From positions 2,418,001 to 2,482,000 of the forward strand of contig NZ_CP010310.2 in NCBI RefSeq assembly GCF_000815105.2: a stretch of 64,000 nucleotides of DNA. The letters are read 5' to 3'. The DNA is from Pandoraea pulmonicola. Lineage in GTDB: Bacteria > Pseudomonadota > Gammaproteobacteria > Burkholderiales > Burkholderiaceae. Position 1 is the first letter of the stretch; each line of letters starts with the position of its first letter. Under the pieces are notes generated by a model. The model was not told the DNA's origin. It worked only from the letters and a program-made list of their open reading frames with translations, and made no database searches. Positions 17,408 through 27,403 of this stretch are shown piece by piece. The position numbers were made by a program, and so were the translations under genes.

Positions 17408-17603
17408 ATTGCTGTGATCTCGTTGGTCGATGGTTGTCCTGCATTCTAGCGTGCCCTCGGTGCGAGATGCGCGTTGCGTGACATCCGGTCATTTCCCGAT
17501 ACGGCGGACTCCGGACGAACGGGACGGATCCGACTTTGGCAACGAATGGCGTCAGGACGGTGCGCGACGGTGCACAATCCCGGTTCACGAACTGCGACTC
17601 AAA

Positions 17604-17677
17604 GCACTCAAAAGGTGCATAATCACGAAATGCACCAAAATAGTGATATTCGTGTGAAGAATGCACCGAAATGGAGA
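17604..17677 (+). promoter_or_regulatory. Cluster of NtrC-binding-like sites upstream of glnA
   Basis: A perfect match to the NtrC site pattern GCACT-N5-GGTGC lies at 17604-17618. Two weaker sites follow at 17632-17646 (GCACCAAAATAGTGA) and 17663-17677 (GCACCGAAATGGAGA). Centre-to-centre spacing is 28 and 31 bases, near three helical turns, so bound dimers would lie on about the same DNA face. They stand 110-185 bases upstream of the sigma-54 promoter, in enhancer position. Confidence 0.75.
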
Positions 17678-17788
17678 ATTGCGGCCAGTGAACCGGGAAT
17701 TCGAGCGAGTCTGCACCCGAACGACTATTTCCTTAGAAATCAGAGGGTGGGGGCGCGGCGAATTCGATATTCAATAGCAGGTGGGGCG

Positions 17789-17805
17789 CTGGCATGCTTC
17801 CTGCT
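17789..17805 (+). promoter_or_regulatory. Sigma-54 promoter of glnA
   Basis: CTGGCATGCTTCCTGCT matches the -24/-12 consensus yTGGCACGrnnnTTGCw with the invariant GG and GC at correct spacing. The inferred transcript start is near 17816, giving a leader of about 88 bases before glnA. Confidence 0.8.
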
Positions 17806-17903
17806 TATTACTGACGAATCCGAACACGGAGTTCGTTAAAGAGGGTGCGGCGATGCGGGCGACGAGCGCCAGCAGCGCCAGATTGAATCTTTCGGGAGAT
17901 AGC

Positions 17904-19319
17904 ATGAGCAAATCTGTGGCAGATGTGATGAATCTGGTTAAGGAAGAAGACGTCAAGTTCGTCGACTTCCGCTTTACCGATACGCGCGGCAAGGAACAAC
18001 ACGTCTCGGTGCCGGTGTCGCACTTCGACGCCGACAAGTTCGAGAGCGGCCACGCGTTCGACGGTTCGTCGATCGCCGGCTGGAAGGGCATCGAAGCCTC
18101 GGACATGCTGCTGGTGCCGGACGCCAACACTGCCTATATCGACCCGTTCTACGAAGAAAGCACGCTCGTGCTGACCTGTGACGTGATCGAACCGGCCGAC
18201 GGCAAGGGCTACGATCGCGATCCGCGCTCGATCGCCAAGCGCGCCGAAGCCTATCTGAAGAGCACGGGCCTGGGCGACACCGCCTTCTTCGGCCCGGAGC
18301 CGGAATTCTTCATTTTCGACTCGGTCCAGTGGAACACGGACATGTCGGGCACGTTCGTGAAGATCAACTCGGAAGAGGCACCGTGGTCGTCGTCGAAGGA
18401 CTTCGACGGCGGCAACACCGGCCACCGTCCGGGCACGAAGGGCGGCTACTTCCCGGTCGCGCCGGTCGACACGTTCCAGGACATGCGCTCGGAAATGTGT
18501 CTGTTGCTCGAGCAACTGGGCGTGCCGGTCGAAGTGCACCATCACGAAGTGGCGGGGCAAGGCCAGAACGAAATCGGCACGAAGTTCTCGACACTGGTCG
18601 AGCGCGCCGACTGGACGCAGATCCTGAAGTACGTCGTGCACAACGTGGCGCACAGCTATGGCAAGACGGCCACGTTCATGCCGAAGCCGGTCGTCGGCGA
18701 CAACGGCTCGGGCATGCACATCCACCAGTCGGTCTGGAAGGACGGCCAGAACCTGTTCGCCGGTAACGGCTACGGCGGTCTGTCGGAGTTCGCCCTGTAC
18801 TACATCGGCGGCATCATCAAGCACGCTCGTGCGCTTAACGCGATCACGAACCCGTCGACGAACTCGTACAAGCGCCTCGTGCCGCACTTCGAAGCCCCGG
18901 TGAAGCTGGCCTACTCGGCCCGCAACCGTTCGGCCTCGATCCGCATCCCGTACGTTGCCAACCCGAAGGGCCGCCGCATCGAAGCGCGCTTCCCGGACCC
19001 GATGGCCAACCCGTACCTGGCCTTCTCGGCCATGCTGATGGCTGGCCTGGACGGCGTGCAGAACAAGATCCACCCGGGCGAAGCTGCGGACAAGAACCTG
19101 TACGACCTGCCGCCGGAAGAGGACGCAAAGATCCCGACCGTGTGCTCGAGTCTCGAACAGGCGCTGGGATACCTGAACGAAGACCGCGAGTTCCTGACCC
19201 GTGGTGGCGTGTTCACCGATGGCATGCTCGATTCGTACATCGCGTTGAAGACGGACGAAGCGCGTCGTGTGGCCATGACCACGCACCCGCTCGAGTTCGA
19301 GCTGTACTACTCGCTGTAA
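17904..19319 (+). CDS. glnA: Glutamine synthetase type I
   Basis: Converts glutamate, ammonia and ATP to glutamine; a cytoplasmic dodecamer. 471 residues, the standard GSI-beta length. The start [10 protein letters not shown] has GGGAG upstream; the open frame extends further left but into the promoter leader. Active-site landmarks are [16 protein letters not shown] and the NRSAS(I)R loop. The adenylylation Tyr is present in NLYDLPPEE (Tyr400), so activity is expected to be controlled by GlnE. Transcription is expected from the sigma-54 promoter under NtrC. A strong terminator follows, then ntrB and ntrC. Confidence 0.97.
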   Translation: MSKSVADVMNLVKEEDVKFVDFRFTDTRGKEQHVSVPVSHFDADKFESGHAFDGSSIAGWKGIEASDMLLVPDANTAYIDPFYEESTLVLTCDVIEPADGKGYDRDPRSIAKRAEAYLKSTGLGDTAFFGPEPEFFIFDSVQWNTDMSGTFVKINSEEAPWSSSKDFDGGNTGHRPGTKGGYFPVAPVDTFQDMRSEMCLLLEQLGVPVEVHHHEVAGQGQNEIGTKFSTLVERADWTQILKYVVHNVAHSYGKTATFMPKPVVGDNGSGMHIHQSVWKDGQNLFAGNGYGGLSEFALYYIGGIIKHARALNAITNPSTNSYKRLVPHFEAPVKLAYSARNRSASIRIPYVANPKGRRIEARFPDPMANPYLAFSAMLMAGLDGVQNKIHPGEAADKNLYDLPPEEDAKIPTVCSSLEQALGYLNEDREFLTRGGVFTDGMLDSYIALKTDEARRVAMTTHPLEFELYYSL

Positions 19320-19390
19320 TCGAATCGCTGCGCAGGGAATGCGCCGGCATGACGGAACGCCAGCGGCCGACCGTCATGCTCGACAAGCAC

Positions 19391-19421
19391 GGGGGGATGG
19401 CCGCGGCCGTCCCCCTTTTTT
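19391..19421 (+). terminator. Rho-independent terminator after glnA
   Basis: GGGGGATGGC pairs with GCCGTCCCCC (one G-T pair) around a CGCG loop, followed by TTTTTT. It separates glnA from ntrB, so ntrBC would be transcribed by read-through or from its own promoter. Confidence 0.85.
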
Positions 19422-19477
19422 ATCCGCGGCGCATCTTCACCTCGTAGCCCTTCATGAACCTATTGCCTGGATCCCTG

Positions 19478-20674
19478 ATGAAAAGTGTTCGCGCGGGTGA
19501 GAAGGGGAATGCCGGGCACGGCGTGCCGGCGGCGTCCGGTGAGAGCGCGGCCGCCAGCGTGCCGGATGGCCCCGATGACGTCGATGCCACCGAATTGTGG
19601 GAAGCGCGCCTCGCCGCGACCGGCATTCTCCCGGGCCTTGAAGCCTTGCCGACCGTGTTGCTGGTGCTGGAGAAGCACACGCTGCGCGTCGTCTTCGCCA
19701 ATCCGGCGGCCGAAGCGCTGCTTGCGCTCTCGCGCCGTTCGCTTTCGCAGATGACGTGGAACGACGTGTTCACGAACGGCGAAGTGCTCGCGTCGACAAT
19801 GTCCGAGCTCCTCGGTAATCACTTCCAGTCCACACGCCTCGATCTGGTGCTCGAGCGCACCGCGCAGGAGCCATTGCACACGCACGCGATCGTGGCTGCG
19901 CCGGAAGCGGTGCCGGACTTCGTGATCGTGGAGCTTATCGAGAACGAGCAGAAGCTCAAGAACGAGCGCGAAGAACGCATCATCGATCAGGCGTTGATGA
20001 ACAAGCAGCTCATTCGCAACCTGGCGCACGAGATCAAGAACCCGCTAGGCGGGATTCGCGGCGCGGCCCAGTTGCTCGAGTTCGAGCTCGATCAGCGCGA
20101 GTTGCGTGAATACACGCAGGTGATCATCAAGGAGTCCGACAGGCTGCAGACCCTTGTCGACCGCCTGCTCGAGCCGCACCGGCATCCGTACATCGCCACG
20201 GACGTCAATATCCATGAAGTGTGCGAGCGCGTGCGTTCCGTGGTGCTCGCGGAGTTTCCGCAGGGACTGTCGATCGAGCGCGACTACGACGTGAGCCTGC
20301 CGGACTTCCGGGGCGACAAGGAGCAACTCATACAGGCGCTGCTCAACATCGTGCGCAACGGTGCCGAGGCGCTGCGCGAGCAGATCGCGCGTGGCGACGC
20401 GCGCATCGTGCTGCGCACGCGAGTGGCGCGAAAGATCACGATTGCCAAACGTCTGCACAAGCTGGCATTGGAATTGCATGTGATCGACAACGGGCCCGGC
20501 ATTCCCGCTGACATTCGTGACCGCATCTTCTATCCGCTCGTCTCCGGGCGCGACGGGGGAAGCGGTCTGGGACTCACACTGGCGCAGTCTTTCGTGCAGC
20601 GCCACGACGGTTTGATCGAATGTGAAAGCCGGCCTGGACGGACGGATTTCCGAATCCTGCTGCCCTTGGGCTGA
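19478..20674 (+). CDS. glnL: Nitrogen regulation sensor kinase NtrB
   Basis: Soluble PAS-HisKA-HATPase kinase/phosphatase that sets the phosphorylation of NtrC according to PII. A PAS region (about residues 50-150) is followed by the H-box NLAHEIKNPLGG with the phospho-accepting His, then the N, G1 and G2 boxes (NIVRNGAEAL, DNGPGIP, GSGLGLTLAQ). No membrane segment, as expected. About 40 N-terminal residues are low-complexity. An ATG at 19454 in the same frame is an alternative start, but neither has a strong RBS. ntrC follows after 91 bases. Confidence 0.92.
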   Translation: MKSVRAGEKGNAGHGVPAASGESAAASVPDGPDDVDATELWEARLAATGILPGLEALPTVLLVLEKHTLRVVFANPAAEALLALSRRSLSQMTWNDVFTNGEVLASTMSELLGNHFQSTRLDLVLERTAQEPLHTHAIVAAPEAVPDFVIVELIENEQKLKNEREERIIDQALMNKQLIRNLAHEIKNPLGGIRGAAQLLEFELDQRELREYTQVIIKESDRLQTLVDRLLEPHRHPYIATDVNIHEVCERVRSVVLAEFPQGLSIERDYDVSLPDFRGDKEQLIQALLNIVRNGAEALREQIARGDARIVLRTRVARKITIAKRLHKLALELHVIDNGPGIPADIRDRIFYPLVSGRDGGSGLGLTLAQSFVQRHDGLIECESRPGRTDFRILLPLG

Positions 20675-20765
20675 TGCGGCCACGGCCGCTATGCCCTTAC
20701 GCCCTTACGCCGTCGGCCGTAACCCCTGCGACCTGCGGCCGGGCATAGACGTTACACGGTGAACA

Positions 20766-22334
20766 ATGAAGCCGATCTGGATAGTAGACGACGACCAATC
20801 GATTCGATGGGTGCTGGAGAAGGCGCTTTCGCGCGCCAATCTGCCGGTGCGCAGTTTTACGGGGCCGCGTGAAGCGAGTGCCGCGCTCGAACACGACTCG
20901 CCGCAAGTGCTGGTCTCGGACATCCGCATGGCGGGCGGCTCCGGCCTCGAACTGCTGCAGGCGGCCAAGCAGCGACACCCGGGGCTGCCGGTCATCATCA
21001 TGACGGCCTTTTCGGATCTCGACAGTGCGGTGGCGGCCTTTCAGGGCGGCGCCTTCGAGTACCTGGCCAAGCCGTTCGACGTGGATCGCGCGGTCGAACT
21101 GATTCTGCGCGCCGTCGAGGAAAGCCTGCGTGAAGCGACCGACGACGAGCGCATCACCGAGGAGCCCGAGATCCTGGGGCAGGCCAGCGCGATGCAGGAC
21201 GTGTTCCGGGCGATCGGCCGCTTGTCCCATTCGAGTGCGACCGTGCTCATTACCGGGGAATCGGGCTCGGGCAAGGAATTGGTTGCGCGTGCGTTGCATC
21301 GCCATTCGCCGCGGGCATCGGGGCCGTTCATCGCGCTGAACACGGCGGCGATTCCGAAAGATCTGCTGGAATCCGAATTATTCGGCCACGAGCGCGGTGC
21401 GTTTACCGGCGCCCAGGCCACGCGGCGCGGACGTTTCGAGCAAGCCGAGAGCGGCACGCTGTTCCTCGACGAAATCGGCGACATGCCGCTCGATCTGCAG
21501 ACGCGTCTGTTGCGCGTGCTCTCGGACGGGAATTACTACCGCGTCGGTGGTCACAGCCCGATCAAGGCGAACGTACGCGTGATCGCCGCCACGCACCAGA
21601 ATCTGGAAGACCGGGTGCGTCAGGGGCTTTTCCGCGAGGATCTGTATCACCGTCTGAACGTGATTCGCCTGCGCCTGCCGTCGCTGCGCGAGCGCAGCGA
21701 GGACATTCCGCTGCTCGTGCGGCACTTCCTCCAGAAGAGTGCACGCGAGCTGGGCGTGGAGACGAAACGCATCAGCGAGGCGGCGTTGGCGCATCTCACG
21801 CGCTTTCCGTTCCCGGGCAACGTGCGGCAACTGGAGAACCTGAGCAACTGGCTTACGGTGATGGCGCCGGCGCAGACCGTCGAAATCAAGGACCTTCCGC
21901 CGGAGTTTCAGTCGCCGGCGACTACGCAGGCCACTGGCGGAGCCAGCCCGGTGCCAGTCTATGCCGCGGGGACGTCGCCAGCGCCCCCCGCACCGGGCGC
22001 GCCGTCGCCGGGCTACGGAACGGTGGTGCCGACCTCGTCTTCGTTTGCTGCGCCATCGTCCAGCGGCATGGTGCCGGGCGGGAGCAACGTCGCGGCAACG
22101 GGCGAGATGGTGGGCGCCGAGAGCTGGGAGCCGATTCTGCGTCGCGAGGTGGCGCGATTGCTGCGCTCGGCGTCGCCTGACGTCATGGATCAGCTCACGC
22201 GCCGCTTCGAGACCGCGCTGATCAACGAAGCGCTCGACTTCACGCGCGGACGCAAGGTCGAGGCGGCGAGCCGCCTGGGGATCGGTCGCAACACCATCAC
22301 GCGCAAGATCCAGGAACTGGGGCTGGAAACCTGA
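20766..22334 (+). CDS. glnG: Nitrogen regulation response regulator NtrC
   Basis: Sigma-54 activator of 522 residues. Receiver domain at about 1-120 (IVDDDQSIRW, Asp in LVSDIRM, Lys in LAKPFD), AAA+ domain at about 140-380 with Walker A GESGSGKE, the sigma-54 contact loop GAFTGA, Walker B LFLDEIGD, and a C-terminal Fis-type HTH (EAASRLGIGRNTITRKIQEL). A Pro/Ala/Ser/Gly-rich linker of about 60 residues separates the AAA+ and HTH parts and is longer than in enteric NtrC. It is expected to act on the glnA promoter in this window. Confidence 0.95.
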   Translation: MKPIWIVDDDQSIRWVLEKALSRANLPVRSFTGPREASAALEHDSPQVLVSDIRMAGGSGLELLQAAKQRHPGLPVIIMTAFSDLDSAVAAFQGGAFEYLAKPFDVDRAVELILRAVEESLREATDDERITEEPEILGQASAMQDVFRAIGRLSHSSATVLITGESGSGKELVARALHRHSPRASGPFIALNTAAIPKDLLESELFGHERGAFTGAQATRRGRFEQAESGTLFLDEIGDMPLDLQTRLLRVLSDGNYYRVGGHSPIKANVRVIAATHQNLEDRVRQGLFREDLYHRLNVIRLRLPSLRERSEDIPLLVRHFLQKSARELGVETKRISEAALAHLTRFPFPGNVRQLENLSNWLTVMAPAQTVEIKDLPPEFQSPATTQATGGASPVPVYAAGTSPAPPAPGAPSPGYGTVVPTSSSFAAPSSSGMVPGGSNVAATGEMVGAESWEPILRREVARLLRSASPDVMDQLTRRFETALINEALDFTRGRKVEAASRLGIGRNTITRKIQELGLET

Positions 22335-22389
22335 GGGCAATCACGGTACGCTCCTTCGTTTCACCACTCAACGACGAGGGAGTCGGATC

Positions 22390-23271
22390 ATGGCAAGACG
22401 CATCCTGTTGACGGGCGCCACCGGGCAGGTCGGCTGGGAGCTGGCACGTTGCCTGCAGGGCATGGGCGATGTGCACGCCCCCAGCCGAAACGAGATGGAC
22501 CTGCTCGACACCGATAGCGTGGTGCGTACCGTGCGTGACTTCGCACCGGACCTGATCATCAATCCGGCCGCCTATACGGCCGTCGATCGCGCGGAAACGG
22601 ACGAGTCCGCCGCGTACCAGGTCAATGCCGTCGTGCCGGGGATCATGGCGGAAGAGGCCAAGCGTCTTGGCGCGCTGGTCGTGCATTATTCCACCGACTA
22701 CGTTTTCGACGGCACCTCGCAGACGCCGTATCGCGAAGACGAACCCACCAATCCGCAAAACGCCTACGGCCGCACGAAGCTCGCCGGCGAGGCGGCGATC
22801 GCGGCGAGCGGCGCGAACCATCTGGTGCTGCGCACGAGCTGGGTGTACGGCTCGCGTGGAGCGAATTTCCTGCTGACGGTGCAGCGGCTCGCCCGCGAGC
22901 GCGACGAGTTGCGCATCGTGGCCGATCAGTACGGCGCACCGACGTGGTGCCGTACGATTGCGGAGCTCACGTCGCAAGTGCTGGTGCAAGGGCTGAGCGA
23001 GCAGGGTGTGGACGCCGACTTCTGGCGCGAGCGCGGCGGCCTTTACCATCTGAGCGCTGCCGGACAGACGACGTGGCACGGCTTCACGGAGGCGATCCTC
23101 GATCGGAGTGCAACGCAGAAGCGACCGAACGTTGTGGCGATTCCGACTTCTGCCTATCCGTTGCCGGCCAAGCGCCCGGCCTATTCGGTTCTCGACAACG
23201 ACAAACTCGCCCGTATCTTCGGCGTGCGCGCGCCCGATTGGCGTGAGGCGCTCGCACTCTGTCTCGCATAA
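22390..23271 (+). CDS. rfbD: dTDP-4-dehydrorhamnose reductase
   Basis: Extended SDR that makes dTDP-L-rhamnose from its 4-keto precursor with NADPH. 293 residues. The Rossmann glycine motif GATGQVG is near residue 8, STDYVFDG near 98-105, and the catalytic YGRTK near 125-129; HLSAAGQTTW belongs to the substrate side. The gene stands apart from rfbA/B/C here, so the remaining rhamnose genes must be elsewhere. GAGG lies a few bases before the ATG. Confidence 0.93.
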   Translation: MARRILLTGATGQVGWELARCLQGMGDVHAPSRNEMDLLDTDSVVRTVRDFAPDLIINPAAYTAVDRAETDESAAYQVNAVVPGIMAEEAKRLGALVVHYSTDYVFDGTSQTPYREDEPTNPQNAYGRTKLAGEAAIAASGANHLVLRTSWVYGSRGANFLLTVQRLARERDELRIVADQYGAPTWCRTIAELTSQVLVQGLSEQGVDADFWRERGGLYHLSAAGQTTWHGFTEAILDRSATQKRPNVVAIPTSAYPLPAKRPAYSVLDNDKLARIFGVRAPDWREALALCLA

Positions 23272-23394
23272 GGCGACGACTGCCCATCGAGGCTGCCCGC
23301 TGATTCGGAAATTGCTCAGCGCGCGGCCTCGGTTCTTTTCTGCACCATGATGGCTTTTTGCGCGCGGGCATGAGCGCGCGACGAGGAGCTATGC

Positions 23395-26103
23395 ATGATG
23401 CGATTTCTGAATGCGAATCCCGACGCACGGCATCCGATGGCGTTGTCGGCACCGTTCGCCGAGACTCGGGCGGGTGAGTCCGCCAGCCACGACCACGAAC
23501 CGACGCCGCCTCCGGGAGCGCTGCAATTCGCGATGCTCCGCGCGAGCGTGGGCGAGCGGCGCGAGATTGCGCAGCAGGTCGCCTGGATCGAGCACATGAT
23601 GGCGGACCGCTCGCGCGACGAACGACGCGGCTCGCCAGCCGATGCCGATGCTCAGATGTTGCCTCTCGCCAAGTCGGCTCTCGCGCGGGTATGGCGCGTC
23701 CGCTTCGCCCATCTGAGCGAGGGCGGCAAAGCCGGAGATATCGCGCGCGATCTGGTGACGTGGTGCAAGGCGGCGCGTCGCCAGTCCGTGCCGGCGTGGC
23801 TCTGGTTTGCCATTCCCGGCGAGCGAATGCCCGATCCGATCGCGTACCGGCAACTGCCCTTGCGCGAGTGGCCAGCTCCTGTGCTCGCCATGGTGTTGTC
23901 CCTCTCTCGGCTGCGTGGCGCGAACCTGTCCGATCTGTCGATTCCGGGAGGCGACCTTCGCGGTGTCGTGGCGGACGGCGCCAGATTCGCCGGCGCCAAT
24001 TGCAACGGTGCGTGCTGGAGCGGCGCGTCGCTGCGCGCGGCGGAATTCGATCATTCGCATCAGGTCGACGCCGACTTCGAATCGGCCGACTTGCGGGGGA
24101 CGCGCTTTCGCGCGGCAGACCTGAGCCGAGCGCGGCTCGTCCGGGCGGACCTGCGAGGCTCGACGTTCCAGTACACCGTGATGCGCGGTGCAAATGTCGG
24201 CGAGGCGAAATGCCAGGGCGTCGTGTTCAGTCGTGTCCGGCTCGAAGCGGCGCTGTTTCAACGCGCGCATCTTGACGGCGCATGCTTCGACGATGGCACC
24301 GCGCGGCGCATGCAGCTCACGGCCGCGCATGCGAAGCGGTCTCGCTGGACGGCAATGACGATGCCGCAGTGCAACGCGCTCGGCGCCGATTTGCGCGGTG
24401 CGGAATTTCGCGATTGCGATCTCACCGAGTGGGATGCCAGTGGGGCGAAGCTCAATGGGGCGTCGTGGGTGTCCTGCGACCTGCGCGGCGCTCGATTCTG
24501 CGGTGCGAGTCTGAAGGACGTGCGGCTCGGCGCCGACTGCAATCTTGGCGGCACGCAATGGCGGAATGCACGGCTGCGTCTCGACGCGAAATGGTTGCGC
24601 AGTCTGCCACCCACGCAGCTGGCCGGGGTCGTTCGATCATGGGAGACGTTTCCTGTCGATGCCCCCGCGTTGCGAGCGGATGTCTTTCTGCAATTACTGA
24701 GGGCATTGAGCGGGGATTCCGTCGGCATGATGGCGAGCACCGCGAACGCACCCGTATTGCAGCGGCTCCCGGCGCATGTGCGGAGCAGCGAATGGCTCGG
24801 CCGTATCCTGACGACCGGCGGCGAGGTGGGCGGCATTGGCGACCACGATGCGTTCGCCGAACTACGTCGGCAATGGATGACGCGAATGCTCGATCGTCTG
24901 ACGGATGCGAAGCTCACGCCAAGTCAGGCGGAGTCGTTTACGCTGGCGTTGGTGACGGTGCTGGAGACGCGGTGCCTGGACGCGTCGCCGGCCGATGTCC
25001 GGGCGCTGGCCGGGCCGATATGCCAGGTACTTTTCTGGGCCGGAGAGGGGGCCGGGGGTGCCAGTGCCATGTGGGCACAGCGCCTTCGCGCGGCGTGGTT
25101 CAAGGCGTTGCCTACGGCTCTGCATACCGCGCTCTCGGCGGATGGCGTCGACGCCTTCGATCCGTCGTTCGTGCTGTTGACGAACGGCGACGTCGCGTTG
25201 CGACTGCCGATACGCTGCTTGGCGTTGGCTCTGGACCCCGAGCGCGCGTCGACCACGCCGATGGCGGCGCCTGACTGGCGATGGCTCGGCGCGCGCGTCG
25301 TGGTGCGTGACGCCGCCTCGGACGACTTTCTGCCGGGCACCACTTCGCAGTTGCAGGCGTTGTTGCGGGAGTTCGGATGTCTCGCAGACCTATGGCCGAC
25401 GGAGCGCTCGCTGGATGCCTTTGTCCGGCTCCTTGGCCGCTGGGTTGGCGCCGTGGAAGCGAGCGACGCGGACGCGGTACTTCGGAGCAGGGCGGGCTGC
25501 GTCGTTCCTGTGCTTCCCGATGGGATGGGCGGGGTGCCGCCTGCGCGTCCGCTGGGCACTACCGACAGGTTTGACGCGACGGTATGCGCGGGGCGCCCGC
25601 CCACGAGGCTATTGCTGCGCCGTGACGCGCACCTCGATATCAATGAAGTGTTGAGCCAATCACTGCGAATCACGGACGGCGACGGTGTGTTTCCAGATAC
25701 GCGAATGTCGCGGCGAGTCTGGTTGACGGCAATCGCGGCCGGCTTTGTATGGCTCGCGACGCAATGCCATCGACCGGGAATCGTCCGAGATTCGAGCGCG
25801 GCGCCCATGCTCGCACCCGCTTCTCAAGCGCTTTACCTGAGCTACGCACGTGCTGCACTCGATGAGTCGATGGTGGGGGCGACGGCAAGCCAACGAATTG
25901 CAGAGGTCGAGGTGCTTCGGGAAAGTCTTGTGGACGCCTCGTCCGAGGCGCTTGGCAGACACTTCCTGGAGTGGCTGATGTGTCCCGGCATCCGGGCGCT
26001 GCCGGGGTTGGAGCAGGCGTGTCGCCAAACACTGCCGTGGGACTGGGCCATGCGTCTGCCGCTGCATCCCGAAACCTTGCAAAATGTCATGAATACACGG
26101 TGA
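23395..26103 (+). CDS. Large pentapeptide-repeat protein with SopA/NleL-like architecture
   Basis: 902 residues, with GAGGAG six bases upstream of the ATG. The first 165 residues are mixed, with a Pro-rich patch near 35-42. Residues about 170-390 form a pentapeptide-repeat beta-helix (repeats such as LRGANLSDLS, ADLRGTRF, ADLRGSTF, ADLRGAEF, CDLRGARF). The remaining 510 residues are helix-rich and have no signal peptide or membrane span. This order (beta-helix, then a large helical region, then a Cys about 40 residues from the end: Cys863 in WLMCPG) resembles SopA and NleL, type III effectors with a HECT-like E3 ligase. The likeness is from memory and layout, not an alignment. No secretion-system gene is nearby. 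Otherwise it is an unknown pentapeptide protein. Confidence 0.6.
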   Translation: MMRFLNANPDARHPMALSAPFAETRAGESASHDHEPTPPPGALQFAMLRASVGERREIAQQVAWIEHMMADRSRDERRGSPADADAQMLPLAKSALARVWRVRFAHLSEGGKAGDIARDLVTWCKAARRQSVPAWLWFAIPGERMPDPIAYRQLPLREWPAPVLAMVLSLSRLRGANLSDLSIPGGDLRGVVADGARFAGANCNGACWSGASLRAAEFDHSHQVDADFESADLRGTRFRAADLSRARLVRADLRGSTFQYTVMRGANVGEAKCQGVVFSRVRLEAALFQRAHLDGACFDDGTARRMQLTAAHAKRSRWTAMTMPQCNALGADLRGAEFRDCDLTEWDASGAKLNGASWVSCDLRGARFCGASLKDVRLGADCNLGGTQWRNARLRLDAKWLRSLPPTQLAGVVRSWETFPVDAPALRADVFLQLLRALSGDSVGMMASTANAPVLQRLPAHVRSSEWLGRILTTGGEVGGIGDHDAFAELRRQWMTRMLDRLTDAKLTPSQAESFTLALVTVLETRCLDASPADVRALAGPICQVLFWAGEGAGGASAMWAQRLRAAWFKALPTALHTALSADGVDAFDPSFVLLTNGDVALRLPIRCLALALDPERASTTPMAAPDWRWLGARVVVRDAASDDFLPGTTSQLQALLREFGCLADLWPTERSLDAFVRLLGRWVGAVEASDADAVLRSRAGCVVPVLPDGMGGVPPARPLGTTDRFDATVCAGRPPTRLLLRRDAHLDINEVLSQSLRITDGDGVFPDTRMSRRVWLTAIAAGFVWLATQCHRPGIVRDSSAAPMLAPASQALYLSYARAALDESMVGATASQRIAEVEVLRESLVDASSEALGRHFLEWLMCPGIRALPGLEQACRQTLPWDWAMRLPLHPETLQNVMNTR

Positions 26104-26408
26104 TTACCGCCGAGTGAGAGGTCGATGGATTGACGCCCTTTTTGGTCGATATTTGAAGCTCAGCGCGTGTCGGCTTTCGTGGTAAAAATATGGACGCGCA
26201 TTACGTTTCCTTTCTGCGGGATACGCGTTGATACCATGTCCGGCCGGCCGGGCATGTTCAGTTTGTGTGGATTGGCGACATTTGTGGGGTGTTGGCCACG
26301 GATGACGGCATGAAGAGGGGTGCCGAAGATGTGCTCCCGCATGCTGGAATGCGGGGGAGGCCGGCGCTTCGTTCCCAGGCTCTCAAGGGTTTCGCACCCT
26401 CAGGCATC

Positions 26409-27392
26409 ATGCACTCGACTAGTACTGCGTCAGGCTATCCGGGGTTCGTGGCGGTCAACCGCCGCGAGCTTGACGCGCACGCTCCGCTTTCCTGGCCGTT
26501 GTTCGACGCTGACGGTACGCCGTTGCTGGCAGCGGGCGAGCGGTTGCCGTCCGAAGCCGATCTCGACTGGCTTTTCACGATGTTCGCGCCGCACAGGCCG
26601 CTGCCGGAAGCCGCGACCTCGGGCGAGGCCGCCGGTCGTACCGAGGCGGCGAATTCGGCCTCACCGTTGGGCACCGCCGCGTCGACCGTCTATCTGCAAG
26701 GTCTGCCGGTGCCATTGCCGATTGGCGCCTGGCTCCAGGTGCGCGTCGCACCGGAGGCCGAAACGGTGCGTGTGCGGGCGCGCCTGATCGGACGTGCCCC
26801 GAACGGCATGCTGATCATCACACCGCCGTCGTCGGGGGATACGCGACTGCCTGTGGTGGCGGGCGACACGTTGGCTTTGTGGACTTTCCCGGGCGACAAC
26901 CTGTACGAGTTCATGTGCGACGTGCACAGCGTGCACTACGGTCCGTTCGACTATGTGGTGCTGTCCCGGCCCGCGCAGGTGCGCGAGACGCCGGTGCGGC
27001 GCACGCCGCGCGTCGACACGCGATTGGTGGCGCGTCTGTCGCCGCTGGACGAGACGTCGCGCGCGTCGTTCACGCGCATGCTGGCCGATCCGCAGGACGT
27101 GCCGGAGTGGCTGGTGCTGGTGCGCGATATCAGTGCCGATGGAGCGGGCATCGTTGCGAAGGCGCCGTTGCCCGAAGGTTGTCATCTGGTGGCGCTGCAA
27201 TTTCGTGTGTCGGTCGGCGCGGACGTGGTGCCGATCCTCGGCATGGCGGCCGTGCGCAGCGTGGACGGTCCGCGCGCCGACGGGACATGGACGTACGGGC
27301 TTGAATTCATGCAGATGGATACGCGCAACAAGGCGGCCATCCGATGTTTCGTCTACGAGTCCCGTTTGACGGATCCGCGTACGGGACAGTGA
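26409..27392 (+). CDS. PilZ-domain protein, YcgR-like
   Basis: About 327 residues. The N-terminal half (from about residue 90) is a beta-rich YcgR-N-like domain; the C-terminal half carries the c-di-GMP-binding PilZ pattern, with RRTPRVDTR (RxxxR) near residue 199 and DISADGAG (D/NxSxxG) near 240. Proteins of this layout slow the flagellar motor or affect surface behaviour when c-di-GMP rises. The start is uncertain: the ATG at 26409 gives the first natural sequence (MHSTSTASGYPG), but no candidate has a good RBS. About 300 bases before it (26104-26408) show nothing else. Confidence 0.75.
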   Translation: MHSTSTASGYPGFVAVNRRELDAHAPLSWPLFDADGTPLLAAGERLPSEADLDWLFTMFAPHRPLPEAATSGEAAGRTEAANSASPLGTAASTVYLQGLPVPLPIGAWLQVRVAPEAETVRVRARLIGRAPNGMLIITPPSSGDTRLPVVAGDTLALWTFPGDNLYEFMCDVHSVHYGPFDYVVLSRPAQVRETPVRRTPRVDTRLVARLSPLDETSRASFTRMLADPQDVPEWLVLVRDISADGAGIVAKAPLPEGCHLVALQFRVSVGADVVPILGMAAVRSVDGPRADGTWTYGLEFMQMDTRNKAAIRCFVYESRLTDPRTGQ

Positions 27393-27403
27393 CGCGCGGT
27401 TCG

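Noticed and set aside
26160..26408. Extended N-terminus for the PilZ protein from a GTG near 26265
   Set aside because: No RBS, and the added sequence has low-complexity non-coding character.
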